DNA from: Chamaelirium japonicum
Lineage: Eukaryota; Streptophyta; Magnoliopsida; Liliales; Melanthiaceae
Length of the DNA: 64,000 bases
Reading direction: 5' to 3'
Assembly: GCA_947650365.1 (NCBI GenBank)
Contig: OX393555.1
Coordinates: 15,340,251 to 15,404,250, forward strand
Below the pieces are notes generated by a model, which worked only from the letters and a program-made list of their open reading frames with translations, was not told the origin of the DNA and did not search any database. This document shows, piece after piece, positions 23,427-36,456 of the stretch; the first letter of the stretch is position 1, and each line of letters starts with the position of its first letter. A program made the translations under genes and the position numbers.

Positions 23427-25900
23427 CTATTGATAGAACTTTTTAAGATGAGATGCATTCCATGATCTTGGAAGTCGTTGTCCTTCTGGGGTGGCGAGGT
23501 GGCAGGAACCTTTCCCGCCTGTTGATTTGACGATGTACGGTCTTTCCCAATTTGGAGCGAACTTACCCCTGCCTTGTTCTCTTGTGTTTGGGAAGACTGC
23601 CCTGAGGACCAGGTCACCGATATTGAAGTGCCTTCTGTTGACCTTGCGATCATACGCTGACTTGATTTTCTGTTGATAGTTGGCGACTTGTGTAGCTACT
23701 TGATCACGGACCTCGTCTGTGCGGTCAAGGTCGTTGATTCGGAGCTCTTCATTGATTCCCCGTTCGATGGCAATAGTCTTGAGAGTCAGGCAGGTTGCTT
23801 TAGTTGGCAAAACTGCTTCCGATTCATAAGTCAAATGGAAGGGTGAGAATATAGTCGATCGGCGAGGTATGGTTCAATAACTCCACAAGACCTCGGAAAG
23901 GACTTTCTCCCACTATCCCTTCTTGTCATCTAACTTATTTTTGAGAGTGTCGATGATGGCTCTGTTGGAAGCTTCATCTTGACCGTTGCATTGAGGATAT
24001 CTCGGTGTAGAATAGAAGAGTTTGATTCCGTAGCTTTGGCAGAACTTTCAGAATTTGTCTGAGTCTAACTGAGCTCCATTGTCGGCAACGAGGACTTGCG
24101 GCGTGCCGAACATCGAGAAGATGTACTGCCTAATAAGCTTGATGACTTCGTCGTTAGTCTCTCGAAATAGAGGCACATCTTCGACCCACTTTTTGAAGCA
24201 GTCCGTTGCTAGCAACATATACTTATTGCTTGGAGATGGAGGGAATAGACCCCGAAAGTCCAACCCCCATTGATGGAAAGGCCAATGACTCATCAAAGGA
24301 TGGAGTTCATTTACTGGGAGATGGATGGCTTGAGCGCGCGTGCCACTGACAGGGTTCACACTTATGGACGAACTGACGAGTATCCTTTGCCATAGTTGGC
24401 CAATAGTAACCTTGGAGTTTGATTTTTTATTCGAGAGACCTTCAGCCAGAATGGTTGCCGCAAGCTCCGGCGTGGATGTCAGCCAAGATCATTTCTACTT
24501 GACCTGGGCCAACACATTTGAGGAGTGTTCCATCATGTGATTGGAAGTAGAGGTCTTCCCCTTGGAGGCGGTAGTGTGGAAGCTTCCTCTGGAGTCGTTT
24601 GGCTTGAATTAGGTCTTCAAGCACTCTGTTATGCTTGAAGAAGTCAAGGATTGGCTATCTTCAATCTGATTGACTGTCGGCCAGGACGAAAGTGAAGGTT
24701 GGTTGTCTTCAACCCTCTTTGCCTGTTGCCGTGGCGACGAGGTGATGCTCGAGGCTAGCCTTGGGCAGCTCCTGATAATCGATTTGAATTTGACGCTCAC
24801 TGATAAGATCATCGAGTACTGAAGCGGCGTTAGCGAGAGCATCGGCTTCATGGTTTTTCGCCCTTGGTATTTGAATGAACTTGACATCGGAGAATTGCTG
24901 TTTGAGATGTTGCACCAAGGCTAGGTAGTGTTGCATCATCTCTCCCCGTTCTACGTAATCCCTGTTGATTTGCCTGATCACCAACTATAAAATCGCTATA
25001 GACGATGAGATGATCTACCCCTAGGACTTGAGCGATCTTCAACCCGGCGATGAGTGCTTCGTACTCGACTTCGTTGTTGGTCACGTTGAATCTAAGAATG
25101 ATGACCTTTTGAAGATGGTCGAGCTCGAGGGATATTAGAACTATCTCAATTCCCAAGCCAACTGAGCTTGAAGCCCCATTAGTATAGAGCTTCTATCGAG
25201 CAGTTGTTGTAGAGGGAGCCTCAGGGTTCGGATTGAAGACCTCAGGCCTTGGATCGAAATGTGGTTCGTCGTTGTCGTTGAGGTGCATCTCCAGATCATC
25301 TCCAAAGGTAATAGGATCTTTCACGGGGAAGTCGACGATAACTTGCCCTTTGACAAAGACGCGTGGCTCGAATTGGATGTCGAGAGAACTCATCTCGATT
25401 ACCCACTTGGTCATTCAATTGGCTCGACCTTCCTTATCGAGTATGTCTTTGAGCGGATATTCAGAGATGAAGGTGACCAAGTAGAAAATAAAGTAAGGAT
25501 GATGTCATTGTGAGACTGTTAGGAGAGCCAATGCGACCTTCTTAATGTTTGAATAGCGAGTCTCAACCGGTAGAAGGGTATGTCTAATATAGTAAATGGG
25601 ATGTTCGACGCCATCCCTTCTGTTGACTAAGACTCTACTGATGGCTTGATTGGTGATGGCGAGATATAACCAAAGAGGTTCTTCCGGCGATGGAGCAATC
25701 AGGATGGGAGCTTGAGCGAGATAGAATTTGATGTCTTGGAAAGCTTACTCGCAGGTCGGGTTCCATCCCGAAATGTCTGCCTTGCAGAGTTTGTCGAAGA
25801 GAGGTTTATATTTCTCCGAGGACTTGGAGATGAATTGATTGAGGGCTGTCAGTCTTCCTGTGAGGTGCTAGACCTCCTTAAGGTTGGAAGGCGATGATAT
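23427..25900 (-). mobile_element. Pol part of the gypsy element: RNase H and integrase
   Basis: Minus-strand segments show the known gypsy order towards the 3' LTR. The RT-RNase H tail is about 25193-25900. A second RNase H-like domain follows (about 24709-25156; words NEVEYEALIAGL and VYSDF). The integrase zinc and core region (24048-24624) has HWPFHQWGLDF and VADNGAQ. An integrase C-terminal part (23427-23834) carries GKFAPNWERPYIV and PRSWNASHLKKFY. The dual RNase H supports the Tat assignment. Confidence 0.85.
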
Positions 25901-26138
25901 TTCAAGGATTGCTCAAATCTGATCAGGATTTGCTTATATCCCTTCTTGGTTACCAGATGACCTAGGAATTTGCCCGACATGAACTTCGAAAGCGCACTTA
26001 GCTGGATTCAACTTCATATGGTATTTTTTCAGGATTTGGAATGTCTCGGCAAGGTCGGAGAGATGATCTACTCGAGTTCGACACTTAGTGAGCAAGTCTA
26101 TGGCGTAGACTTCGACGTTGTGACCGATATGTTCCTTG

Positions 26139-27596
26139 TGTTGGGATTCCAGTGATTTCTCTTCAAGTAAAAATGGATCTTTAACCGAGGGTTAGTCACA
26201 GAGGATCAATCACGTCACAGAACAAATATCGATCTGACGGAAATAAATAATCCAGAGATAAAAAAATCATAGAAGACACAAGATCTACCGTGGTTCACCC
26301 AAAACATGGTTAATCCATAAATGGGGGAGCGGAGGATCTTTTTAATTAATCACCAAACAAGAACATGCTTACATGGATTACAAGCTTCCATGGAGAACTA
26401 AGGATGATGAAAAGATTCACCAAGAACACGTACCACGAGAACAGAGACGAAGCGCCTCCAGCAGATCCGTCATTCTTCTTTAATCTTCACCAATCCTACT
26501 TCGATCAAGCCTCCTTCAATCCCAACAAATCTCCTTCAAGGCACAAATCAAGGCGGCATACCGAATTTTCTCCAAGAAAACTCGTACACGACTTCTCTTC
26601 AATAACGACTCAAGGGTTCCTTAAATAGGCCTCAAGAAAATCCTAAAAAATGACTCAACCCATGCCTCTAGCTGTACTAACGCCCAGGGTGCCGCAAGGG
26701 CGCCAACTACAGAAAACCGCTGTGAATTTTTGCTCTGGGCGCCCCAAGGGCTCCAACTCTTGGGTTGGCACCCTTGGCGCCAAGCTCATTTCTTTCCTCC
26801 GCTTTGGCTTGGCATGCGAGCCACAAACCCAACAATCTCCACCGTGGTGAGCATGCCAACTCGTCAACCAGGAGATACCATTTGATTACTCTGCCTCACC
26901 GTTTTCGGTACCACCATTGCCACCGTTTGCTCCTAACTCAAGATCTCCCCTCTTTACACCCCCTCCCACTGTGGTCTAGCAGGAAAACCTACTACTACAG
27001 ATGCAGACTCAAGCTATGCTCGAGTCTACACCTCATGTCTTCCACAGCCACAGTTTGAGGCCTTCGCTTCTGCCTCCACCTCGTCGTAGAATCCACAGGA
27101 GCTCCATGATGACAGGTGGATCCAATTAACTGATAGTCTGATACACACCTCCAAGCTTTTGACCCTTCAGCAAAACCCGACCGCTCCGTGTAATCTTTAG
27201 ATCTCCACCACGAGCTGAATACCCACAGCCTTCAAAGTCAAGCATACCCAGCGAGATCAAATTTCTGTGCATTTCATCAAGGGAGAGGGAGAGGAAACCA
27301 TTGGAGACCGGAGGGTTTTCTAAAAGGGCTTCTTCTTGTCTTCAGGGTGTAAGACTACGGGATCTATTCTCCTTGGGGGGATCTTTTTGTGGGTGTATGA
27401 GGGATTGGTTAGAGATAATTATTCTTGTACTCTGGTTTTCCCTATACTAGCAAATTTATTGATCGGTCGTTGTCGAAACTTCTTGGATGTTTTGCTTGTT
27501 CTTTCTATTGCTCGGTCTTATCGGTGGTCGTCTCTATCGTGGTGGTACTATGCAAGTCCTGTTCCGTTGCGCGAGGGCCTTGGATCATCAACAACA
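26139..27596. mobile_element. Chimeric LTR insertion nested in the gypsy pol
   Basis: A 1458-bp insertion flanked by a 5-bp TSD CCTTG (26134-26138 and 27597-27601); gypsy pol sequence resumes directly on both sides. The left 696 bp (26139-26834) is an LTR beginning TGTTGGGATTCC and ending CCCAACA, followed by a polypurine tract on the minus strand. The right part (about 27270-27596) is instead the end of another LTR family, that of 40952-43534, in the opposite orientation, ending CAACAACA. It is a fossil with no coding parts recognised and is younger than its gypsy host. Confidence 0.7.
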
Positions 27597-28643
27597 CCTT
27601 GAACATCTTCGTGACTAATCTCTGGTAAGTCGACCCCGCATTCTTGAGACCAAAGGGTATAATGTTGTAGCAATAGAGACCTATGTTAGTCACAAAGCAA
27701 GTCTTCTCTTGATCATCGGGATACAACGGTATATATTTGATTGTAGCCTAAGTATCCGTCCATGAAAGATAGAAGCTTGTGGCCGACGGTGGCATCAACG
27801 AGTTTATCTATCCTTGGCATAGGGAACGGATCCTTAAGACAGGCTTTGTTGAGGTAGGTAAAGTTGATGCAGACTCTGATCTTTCTGTTCTTCTTTGGGA
27901 CGACAACGATGTTGGAGATCCAAGTTGGGTACTCTACTACACGAATGAAGCATACCGTGAATAACTTGTCGATCTCCTCTCAAACTGCAACCAGTCGCTC
28001 TGGTCTGATTGTTCGAGGCTTTTGTTTGATAGGATTCACCTCTTTTTTGATTTTGAGTTGATGACATGCGTCGTCCAGATTGATCTTGGGCATGTCTTCG
28101 AAGCTCCAAGCAAAAACATCAATATTGGACTTGAGGAAGAATACCATAGCTTGCGCGCACTTCTGCGTCGCTAAAACCGATACCAATGAATGTTGTTTGG
28201 AGAAGATCGTCGTCTCTAAGATTGACTTGGATGATCTTTTCGATTGAAGGTGGAGCCTCCCACTCCGTAGGTGCAGGCTCTGGCAGTGGAGGCTCCTCTG
28301 ACTACTATCTGGTCGAGGGACCAGCTTCGTTTGCCGAACGCTTTACCGGTGCTGCTTTGGGCGTCGGTCAAACTCATATAGCCGCAACATTACATGATTA
28401 GCCCGTCTACTAACTTCCTCTTACACACCTGATGCCCTCTACAGTTGGATATTTGAGGAGTTAGTGATAAGAGGAGGAGACGACGCTAATCTGGTGGAGG
28501 AAGGATCTGCCCAAAATAGCGTTGTAGTTTGACGTTCCTATCACAATAGCAAACCGAACGGACGCTCGCATCTCCTACCCAAGATTAAGCATGAACCTCG
28601 CTTCTCTCATTGTCATGCTTTGATCCCACAGACGGCACCAAAC

Positions 28644-29303
28644 TATGGGCAAAGATTTTGACCGTCATACATAACCCCCCACCAACAATCGATGGAAGGG
28701 TTAAATCTTCGAGGTGTGGCACTGTGGAATGCTGAACTGTCGAATGCTGAGCTGTTACTCAGACATTGTTGCAACAGAGAGAGATATAAAGAAGGATAAA
28801 GAAAGAGAGAGGGAGAGTCGACACAAGATGTGATGACGAAGTTTGGCCGAAGCTTACGTCTCCGTGCGGTAAGATGCAACCTTTGAATCCACTAACTCTG
28901 AGAAAATAGAGATACTCTCGACAGGCCGAGGAGTGCTTCTTACAAACAGACAGAGGGTAGAGAGGGTTTGGAAGTCTGAAAACCAGAAGGCTCAGAGAGC
29001 TCTGGAAAACAGAAAGTGGAGTTGGGAATAATGAAATTTGATCTGGATCATTTACATGATTGGCTATATATAAGGGTTTGGAGATATCCTGGGAATATTT
29101 TCTGGAATATCAAAAGTTTAGGCAATTATCCGGAAGAATTTACCAGTCCCCGGATGGCATGTGTGGGCCCCAGGTAGGGTTGTAGATCCCACTGTCGTCT
29201 TTGTGGGCCCTAGGCAGGGCTGCGGGTCCCACTGTCATTTTCGTAGGGACCAAGCAAGGTTGCAGGTCCTACTATCGGGCGTTAGCCAAAAATTTCACCC
29301 ACA
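28644..29303 (-). repeat. 5' LTR of the gypsy element
   Basis: About 660 bp, partner of 16662-17310. It ends TTTCACCCACA and is followed directly by the TSD copy CACGT. Confidence 0.9.
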
Positions 29304-29308
29304 CACGT

Positions 29309-29599
29309 TTCAATTTTTTTTTTCTTCTTTTATTAGATTTACGATACATATTTTAAAATAAAATAGGGGATTGTGAGGAAATTTTTTTTTTTTTACATTG
29401 GTGGGTATCCTGAATCCTTTCGAGCAATGGATCCACTTCAAACTATGACTGATCTCTCCAAAATTTGCATCCACCCACTCAAAAAGTTTCCTACATACTC
29501 CATGATAAAATGTCCATGATAATTCAAGGGGGGGGGGGGGGGAGGGGGAAGAATTGAACCAAACTCTGGTTCCTCCTTAAGAAGTTGGTGAATTGGGCA
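29309..29599. other. Short spacer with poly-T and poly-G runs
   Basis: AT-rich sequence between the gypsy element and the LINE, with a T run near 29380 and a G run at about 29528-29549. No gene seen. Confidence 0.5.
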
Positions 29600-32500
29600 T
29601 AGTTGTCTTTTACGAGTGTCTCGAGGCAAAAAAGAGTGATATTGGAGAAGATTGGGAATTTAGAGGCTTTGTCAGAAAAGAGTGACCTGATATTGGTCGA
29701 GAAGGAGTCTTTAGCGCAAATGCGTGAGGAGTTTCAGAGGATTATAGTTGTTGAAGAGATCATGTGGCACCAACGTTTCATGAAGCATTGGATTCGGGAG
29801 GGGGATGCTAACACTAACTATTTCCATCGTTTCGTAAATGCTAGACAAAGGCGTAATTTTGTGGGGGAATTGGTGATCGACGGTTTGACTCTTTCTGACT
29901 CGAAGAGCATAGTGGAGGTAGCTTCGTCAAGCTTCAGAGATGTTTTATTTACGATGTGTACGTAGTCGGTGGTCTTCATCTAATTACTTTGGAGCTTAGG
30001 CGCCTTCCAATTGACAGTCCTATATTTACGGAGTTTTCTGTGGAGAAGGTGGCAAGGGCTGTGGTGGGCATGTAGGCAGTGGGGCTTTAGGGCCTGATGG
30101 CTTTTCGATTCTTTTCTTTCAGAAGTTTTGGCCCTGTATGTAGAAGGATGTTCAATGCCTTGCTCTATAGTTTGCAGACGGCAGATTGAGGTTATGCGAG
30201 GTCAACTTTTCGTGGATTACTTTGGTGCCTAAGAAGCAAGGAACAAAAAAATCGATATATTTTGCGAAATATAACGAAAAAATGAAAACCCGATACGAAA
30301 TATGACCTGCAATCTCGAGCAGAACGGGAAATGTCAAAATATCGAGCGGTTTCGCGAAATATCGCGATATTTCCACGAAATATTTCTATCTCCACGAAAT
30401 ATCGCGAGATTTTGTCGAAATTTTGCAAAAATTTTGAGAAATTTTGCGAACTTTATCCGAAATTCTATGACTGACTGGTTATAAAAGAGGACTGAGGGGC
30501 CTGGTTCTCAGCAGCTTACTTACATATAATAACATATAGTAAATATCGTTTTACTTAATTTTTATTTTCTCCATTTACTTTAAGTTATTATATGTAAATA
30601 AGCATATACCCCCCCCATTTGATTTCAATAAAAATATCAAAAAAATCAAAAAACAAAGGAATCAAAAAGTAAACTTTCAGTTTTAGTAGGAGAAAATAGT
30701 TTTTATGAATTTTTATAAGATCTACATGGTGAGAAAAGTGATTCAATCAACTCTTTTTTAGCTCAAAAAATTCCACAAGATGTAGAAGTACGAGTGCATC
30801 TAGAAAACCATGGTCCGTCTTAGGAAATTTTAAATGTATAAAAACTTTTCTATATAAAAGATCTTTTTTTCTGAATTAGTAAAAAAACAGTGTTTCACAT
30901 TTCAGCATAACTTTTGCACAATTTCAAATTTGCATAAATTTCTTGTTTTAAGTCCGCTTTCAAAATCGTTTGAAACATTATATTAACAATCAACTAATCT
31001 TTATTTCAAAAATATTTTTATCCAAATAAAAGATTAAAAAACATTTGAAAAATATATCAAAACCGAACCAAATAAGATTGCACATGACTCACAGCCTCAA
31101 TACATTGAATACATGTTATGTGAAGCTCGACACCCCTAGATAGGGTACAAATATTATTTGAGTGTTCGAAAGTGTGTATCTATACTTGGTTTATGACTAT
31201 CCGGAGTTTCACTAAAAAATTCCATCAAAAAATCAATATTTCCACCATTTCTATAAAATTGTAATATTTTCACACTGTCGAAATATTTCCACGAAATATT
31301 TCCATATCCAGAAGGTCGAAATTTCCACCAAAATGAAAATTTCGAACCTTGCTAAGGACACTCCAATCTCTCTTTTTGATTTTAGGCCTATTAGTCTCAC
31401 GAATTGCGTATATCAGATTATTTCCAAGACGTTGGCTTGTAGGTTAGCAGCTGTGTTGAAGGAGATATTCTACCCTCCCAGTCTGAATTTATTGGTGGGT
31501 GAAATATTCTCGATGGGGTGGCCTCGGCACATGAGGCGATTTATCATCTCAAGGAAGCGGGTCGACCTGGAATTCTGTTGAAGTTGGATTTTGAGAAAGC
31601 TTTCGATCGTGTTCTTTGGAATTTTCTCTTGGATGTTATGGGGGCGAAGGGGTTTTCTCATGATTGGAACATGCAAATTGAGGCTTGTCTGTCTTCTCAC
31701 GCCTTGCTTATCGGATCAACAGTGAGAATAGGCAGTTCTTTAAGATGCGTCGGGGCCTCAAACAAGGTTGCCCTTTCTCACCGTATCTTTTCATTCTGGT
31801 GATAGATGCCTTTGACAGAGTGCTTCAACGTGTAGCGAGACTTCGCAACATCCAAGGGATCGGACGGGGGATCGTAGAGACTTATGAACTTGCATTTCGT
31901 TGATGATACATTGCCATTTTGCGAGGCAGATGAGGCTTATGTAATTGCTCTTAAAGTCATTTTGTATGCTTTTGAGCTTGTATCTGGCCTCAAGATTAAT
32001 TTTGCCAAGATTTGGCCGTTCTTGGTGGGGGAGAGGGAGTCGATGGGTCCATTCTTCGCCAGGTTACTGAATTGTAAGTTTGAGAAACTTCCAACACGAT
32101 ATCTGGGCCTGCCTTTGGGAGACAGATCCCTCGGTAAGGCACAATGGCGTGGTCTGATTGAGAGGGTGGATCGGCGGCTTGCGGGATGGAAGGGTAGGTC
32201 ATTATCGTTTGGGGGGAGGCTGGTTCTTGTTAATTTAGTGTTCACGGCTTTTGTTAGCTTCTTCCTTGCTTTCTATCTTCCACCGGCTTGGGTGGTTATG
32301 CGAATTGATCGTATTCGGAGGGACTTCCTTTGGAGAGGCACGGATGGATCGTCTGGCTCATATAATCTGGTAAGTTGGAAGGTAGTCTGCAAATCCAGGA
32401 AACAAGGGGGACTTGGTGATTTCAACAGGGCGATGCTAGGGAAGTGGTGGTGGTGACTTCAGTCTGACTATGGAGACTCTTGGAGTGCTATTGTGCGGGA

Positions 32501-32615
32501 GCGTTACTTTCGTTGCACCTCCCCACTGCAGTCCCAAGGGAGGATTTCTGGGTGTGTTTCTCTGTTTTGGTGGGGGGTATCAAAGACCATTAACGTTTAT
32601 CATTGTGGGTGTCAT
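29600..32615 (+). mobile_element. L1-type LINE, copy A (truncated at both ends)
   Basis: Starts inside ORF2, between endonuclease and RT (29603-29965: residues like HWIREGDANTNYFHRFVNARQRRNF, typical of plant L1 elements). After the hAT insertion at 30237-31351 the RT follows: DFRPISLTNCVYQIISKTLA and LKLDFEKAFDRV (31333-31802), GLKQGCPFSPYLF (31685-31903), then the catalytic box as FVDD rather than FADD and the thumb region to 32456. Frame changes between these segments show it is dead. It stops abruptly at 32615, where a 38-bp filler joins it to copy B; no poly(A) end is present. Confidence 0.85.
30237..31351. mobile_element. Non-autonomous hAT element in LINE copy A
   Basis: About 1115 bp, ends CAAGGAAC and GAACCTTG. 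The left flank is CTAAGAAG (30229-30236); on the right only CTAAG remains before GACACTCC, against the full 8-bp copy in LINE copy B. The interior is AT-rich with GAAATATCGCGATATTTCC-type palindromes and no transposase. Confidence 0.8.
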
Positions 32616-32653
32616 CTCTGTTTATTCCGGACCTTCGAATAGCTCTACATACT
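32616..32653. other. 38-bp filler at the LINE duplication junction
   Basis: Sits exactly between the end of the shared part of copy A (32615) and the start of copy B (32654). It resembles 38261-38298 (TTCCGGACCTTCGAATGGC against TTCCGGACCTTCGAATAGC, then CTCTACATAC), inside the MITE-like region at 38.1-38.6 kb. Confidence 0.7.
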
Positions 32654-33078
32654 ACTAACTATTTCCATCGTTTCGTAAATGCTAGACAAAGGCGTAATTT
32701 TGTGGGGGAATTGGTGATCGACGGTTTGACTCTTTCTGACTCGAAGAGCATAGTGGAGGTAGCTTCGTCAAGCTTCAGAGATGTTTCCTTTACGATGTGT
32801 ACATAGTCGGTGGTTTTCATCTAATTACTTTGGGGCTTAGGCGCCTTCCAATTGACAGTCCTATATTTACGGAGTTTTCTGTGGAGGAGGTGGCAAGGGC
32901 TGTGGCGGGCATGTAGGCAGATGGGGCTCTAGGGCCTGATGGCTTTTTGATTCTTTTCTTCCAGAAGTTTTGGCCCTGTATGTAGGAGGATGTTCAATGC
33001 CTTGCTCTATAGTTTGCAGACGGCAGATTGAGGTTATGCGAGGTCAACTTTTCGTGGATTACTTTGGTGCCTAAGAAG

Positions 33079-34191
33079 CAAGGAACAAAAAAATCGATAT
33101 ATTTCGCAAAATATAACGAAAAAATAAAAACCCGATACGAAATATGACCTGCAATCTCGAGCAGAACGGGAAATGTAAAAATATCTAGCGGTTTCGCGAA
33201 ATATCGCGATATTTCCACGCAATATTTCTATCTCCACGAAATATCGTGAGATTTTGTCGAAATTTCGCAAAAAATTTGAAAAATTTTGCGAACTTTATCC
33301 GAAATTCTGTGACTGACTGGTTATAAAAGAGGACTGGGAGGCCTGGTTCTCAGCAGCTTACTTACATATAATAACATTTAAGTAAATGCCGTTTTACTTA
33401 ATTTTTATTTTCTCTATTTAATTTAAGTTATTATATATAAATAAGCAAATACCCCCCTATTTGATTTCAATAAAAATATCAAAAAAATAAAAGAAAAGAA
33501 ATCAAAAAGTAAACTTTCAGTTTTAGTAGGAGAAAATAGTTTTTATGAATTTTTATACGATCTACATGGTGAGAAAAGTGATTAAATCAACTCTTGTTTA
33601 GCTCAAAACATTCCACAAGATGTAGAAGTACGAGTGCATCTAGAAAACCATGGTCTGACTTAGAAAATTTTGAATGTATAAAAACTTTTCTATATAAAAA
33701 CTCTTTTTTTCTGATTTGGTAAAAAAATAGTGTTTCACATTTCAGCATAACTTTTGCACAATTTCAAATTTGCATAACTTTCTTGTTTTAAGTCCGCTTT
33801 CAAAATCGTTTGAAACATTATATTAACAATCAACTAATCTTTATTTCAAAAATATTTTTATCCAAATAAAAGATTAAAAAATATTTGAAAAATATATCAA
33901 AACCGAACCAAATAAGATTGCACATGACTCACAGCCTCAATACAATGAATACATGTTATATGAAGCTCGACACCCCTAGATAGGGTACAAATATTATTTG
34001 AGTGTTCCAAAGTGTGTATCTATAGTTGGTTTATGACTATCCGGAGTTTCACTAAAAAAATTCATCAAAAAATCAATATTTCTACCATTTCTACAAAATT
34101 ACAATATTTCCACACTATCGAAATATTTCCACGAAATATTTCCATATCCAGAAGGTCAAAATTTTCACCGAAATGAAGATTTCGAACCTTG
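33079..34191. mobile_element. Non-autonomous hAT element in LINE copy B
   Basis: 1113 bp, terminal inverted repeats CAAGGAAC/GAACCTTG, and a perfect 8-bp TSD CTAAGAAG (33071-33078 and 34192-34199). It occupies the same base position in the LINE as 30237-31351. No transposase; the interior has GAAATATTTCC palindromes. Confidence 0.87.
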
Positions 34192-36164
34192 CTAAGAAGG
34201 ACACTCCAATCTCTCTTTTTGATTTTAGGCCTATTAGCCTCACGAATTGCGTATATCAGATTATTTCCAAGACGTTGGCTTGTAGGTTAGCAGCTGTGTT
34301 GAAGGAGATTATTCTGCCCTCCCAGTCTGAATTTATTGGTGGGCGAAATATTCTCGATGGGGTGGTCTCGGCACAGGAGGTGATTTATTATCTCAAGGAA
34401 GCGGGTCGACCTGGCATTCTGTTGAAGTTGGATTTTGAGAAAGCTTTCGATCGTGTTCGTTGGAATTTCCTCTTGGATGTTATGGGGGCGAAGGGGTTTT
34501 CTCATGATTGGATCATGCAAATCGGGGCTTGTCTGTCTTCTCACGCCTTGTTTATCGGATCAACAGTGAGAATGGGCAGTTCTTTAAGATGCGTCGGGGA
34601 CTCAAACAAGGTTGCCCTCTCTCACCGTATCCCTTTATTCTGGTGATAGATGCCTTTGACGGAGTGCTTCAACGTGTGGCGAGACTTCGCGACATCCAAG
34701 GGATCGGACGGGGGATCGTAGAGACTTATGAACTTGCATTTCGCTGATATGTTCCCATTTTGCGAGGCAGATGAGGCTCATGTAATTGCTCTTAAAGTCA
34801 GTTTGTATGCTTTTGAGCTTGTATCGGGCCTCAAGATTAATTTTGCCAAGATTCGATCGTTCCTGGTGGGGGAGAGGGAGTCGATGGGTCCATTTTTCAC
34901 CAGGTTACTGAATTGTAAGTTTGAGAAACTTCCAACATGATATCTGCGCCTGCCTTTGGGAGACAGATCCCTCGGTAAGGCACAATGGCGTGGTCTGATT
35001 GAGAGGGTGGATCGGCGGCTTGCGGGATGGAAGGGCAGGTCATTATCGTTTGGGGGGAGGCTAGTTCTTGTTAATTTAGTGTTCACGGCTTTGCCTAGCT
35101 TCTTCCTTGCTTTCTATCTTCCACCGGCTTGGGTGGTTATACGAATTGATCGTATTCGGAGGGACTTCCTTTGGAGAGGCACGGATAGATCGTCTGGCTC
35201 ATATAATCTGGTAAGTTGGAAGGTAGTCTGCAAATCCAGGAAACAAGGGGGACTTGGTGATTTCAACAGGGCGATGCTAGGGAAGTGGTGGTGGTGACTT
35301 CAGTCTGACCGTGGAGACTCTTGGAGTGCTATTGTGCGGGAGCGTTACTTTCGTCGCACCTCCCCACTGCAGTCCCAAGGGAGGATTTCTAGGTGTGTTT
35401 CTCTGTTTTGGTGGGGGGTATCAAAGACCTTTAACGTTTATCATTGTGGGTGTCATTACTCCTTAGGAGATGACAAGGATATTCGTTTTTGGTTAGATCG
35501 TTGGACCGGGGAACTGCCACTCAGCGTTCTATTCTCAGACCTGTTTGACTTGGTATGGGCTTCTGACGCTTCAGTCCAATCCCAGTGTGATACTAGGGGC
35601 GGGTCTACGTCTTGGCGGGTGTCCTTCTGAATGGTGATCCTGCAACTCCTTCAGCCGATGTTGCTAGAATTGTATGAGATTTTGGGCCACTTCTCAGTTT
35701 CGGGTGTGAGGGATTCTGTTCGTTAGCGGTGGGACCGAGGGGGTAGCTTCTCAGTTCGATCATTCTACATATTTATACACAATGGGGGGCTCATTTGCCC
35801 AGTGGCGAGCTGTTTGTGAAAGGCAAGAGTTCCGTTGAAGATTCGTATTTTTATGTGGATAGCACTCAAGGACCGCACCCTGATGAGGGTCAATCTTCAA
35901 CGATGCAAGCACCCCAACATTGTAGATCTGTCTTGTCCGTATTGTGACTTGGGCTCAAGAGAAATCGTCACACATCTGTTGTTCGTTGCCCGCTAGAGAG
36001 GGAGGCATAGAGGTATTTTTGTGCAGCTGTAGGAGTGCAGGGGTGACCACCCCCATTTCTATGTTTTTTTGTGGACCTCTTGGTATCGGAGCTATGTTCA
36101 TCGGAGACAGCGAAATAAGCGGGATGTTCTGGTGCTTGCAGTGGTTTGGCACGTGTGGAGAGAG

Positions 36165-36456
36165 CACAACGCTAGAGTCTTCTCTAACAAACGCCGTTCT
36201 TTGGATGAGGTAATTGGGTGTCTTCGATGTTCTGTGGTCGGGTGGGGCGTGGGTATGCCCATCGACTTCTCGGGTAGCCTCCGTGTACTATGTAATCGTC
36301 TTTAATCTTGCACAACGCTAGAGTCTTCTCTAACAAATGCCGTTTGATGGATGAGGTAATTGGGTGTCTTCGATGTTCTGTGGTCGAGTGGAGCGTGGGT
36401 ATGCCCATCGACTTCTCGGGTAGCCTCCGTGTATTGTGTAATCGTCTTTAATCTTT
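36165..36456. repeat. 146-bp tandem duplication in the LINE 3' region
   Basis: CACAACGCTAGAGTCTTCTC starts both 36165 and 36311. The two units are nearly identical through GTAATCGTCTTTAATCTT. Confidence 0.92.

Larger units (their letters stand above)
16662..29303 (-). mobile_element. Ty3/gypsy LTR retrotransposon, Tat-like
   Basis: Whole-structured insertion: LTRs at both ends and a perfect 5-bp TSD CACGT (16657-16661 and 29304-29308). Pol runs on the minus strand: the pre-RT and RT region lies about 27505-28190 and 26000-26130 (the nested insertion at 26139-27596 separates them), then RNase H with a second RNase H-like domain (about 24709-25900), integrase (24048-24624) and an integrase C-terminal region (23427-23834). 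A second RNase H, an opposite-strand ORF region near the 3' LTR and tandem repeats there are traits known for the Tat lineage. It looks broken, with many breaks. The two LTRs differ by several percent, so it is not recent. Confidence 0.88.
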
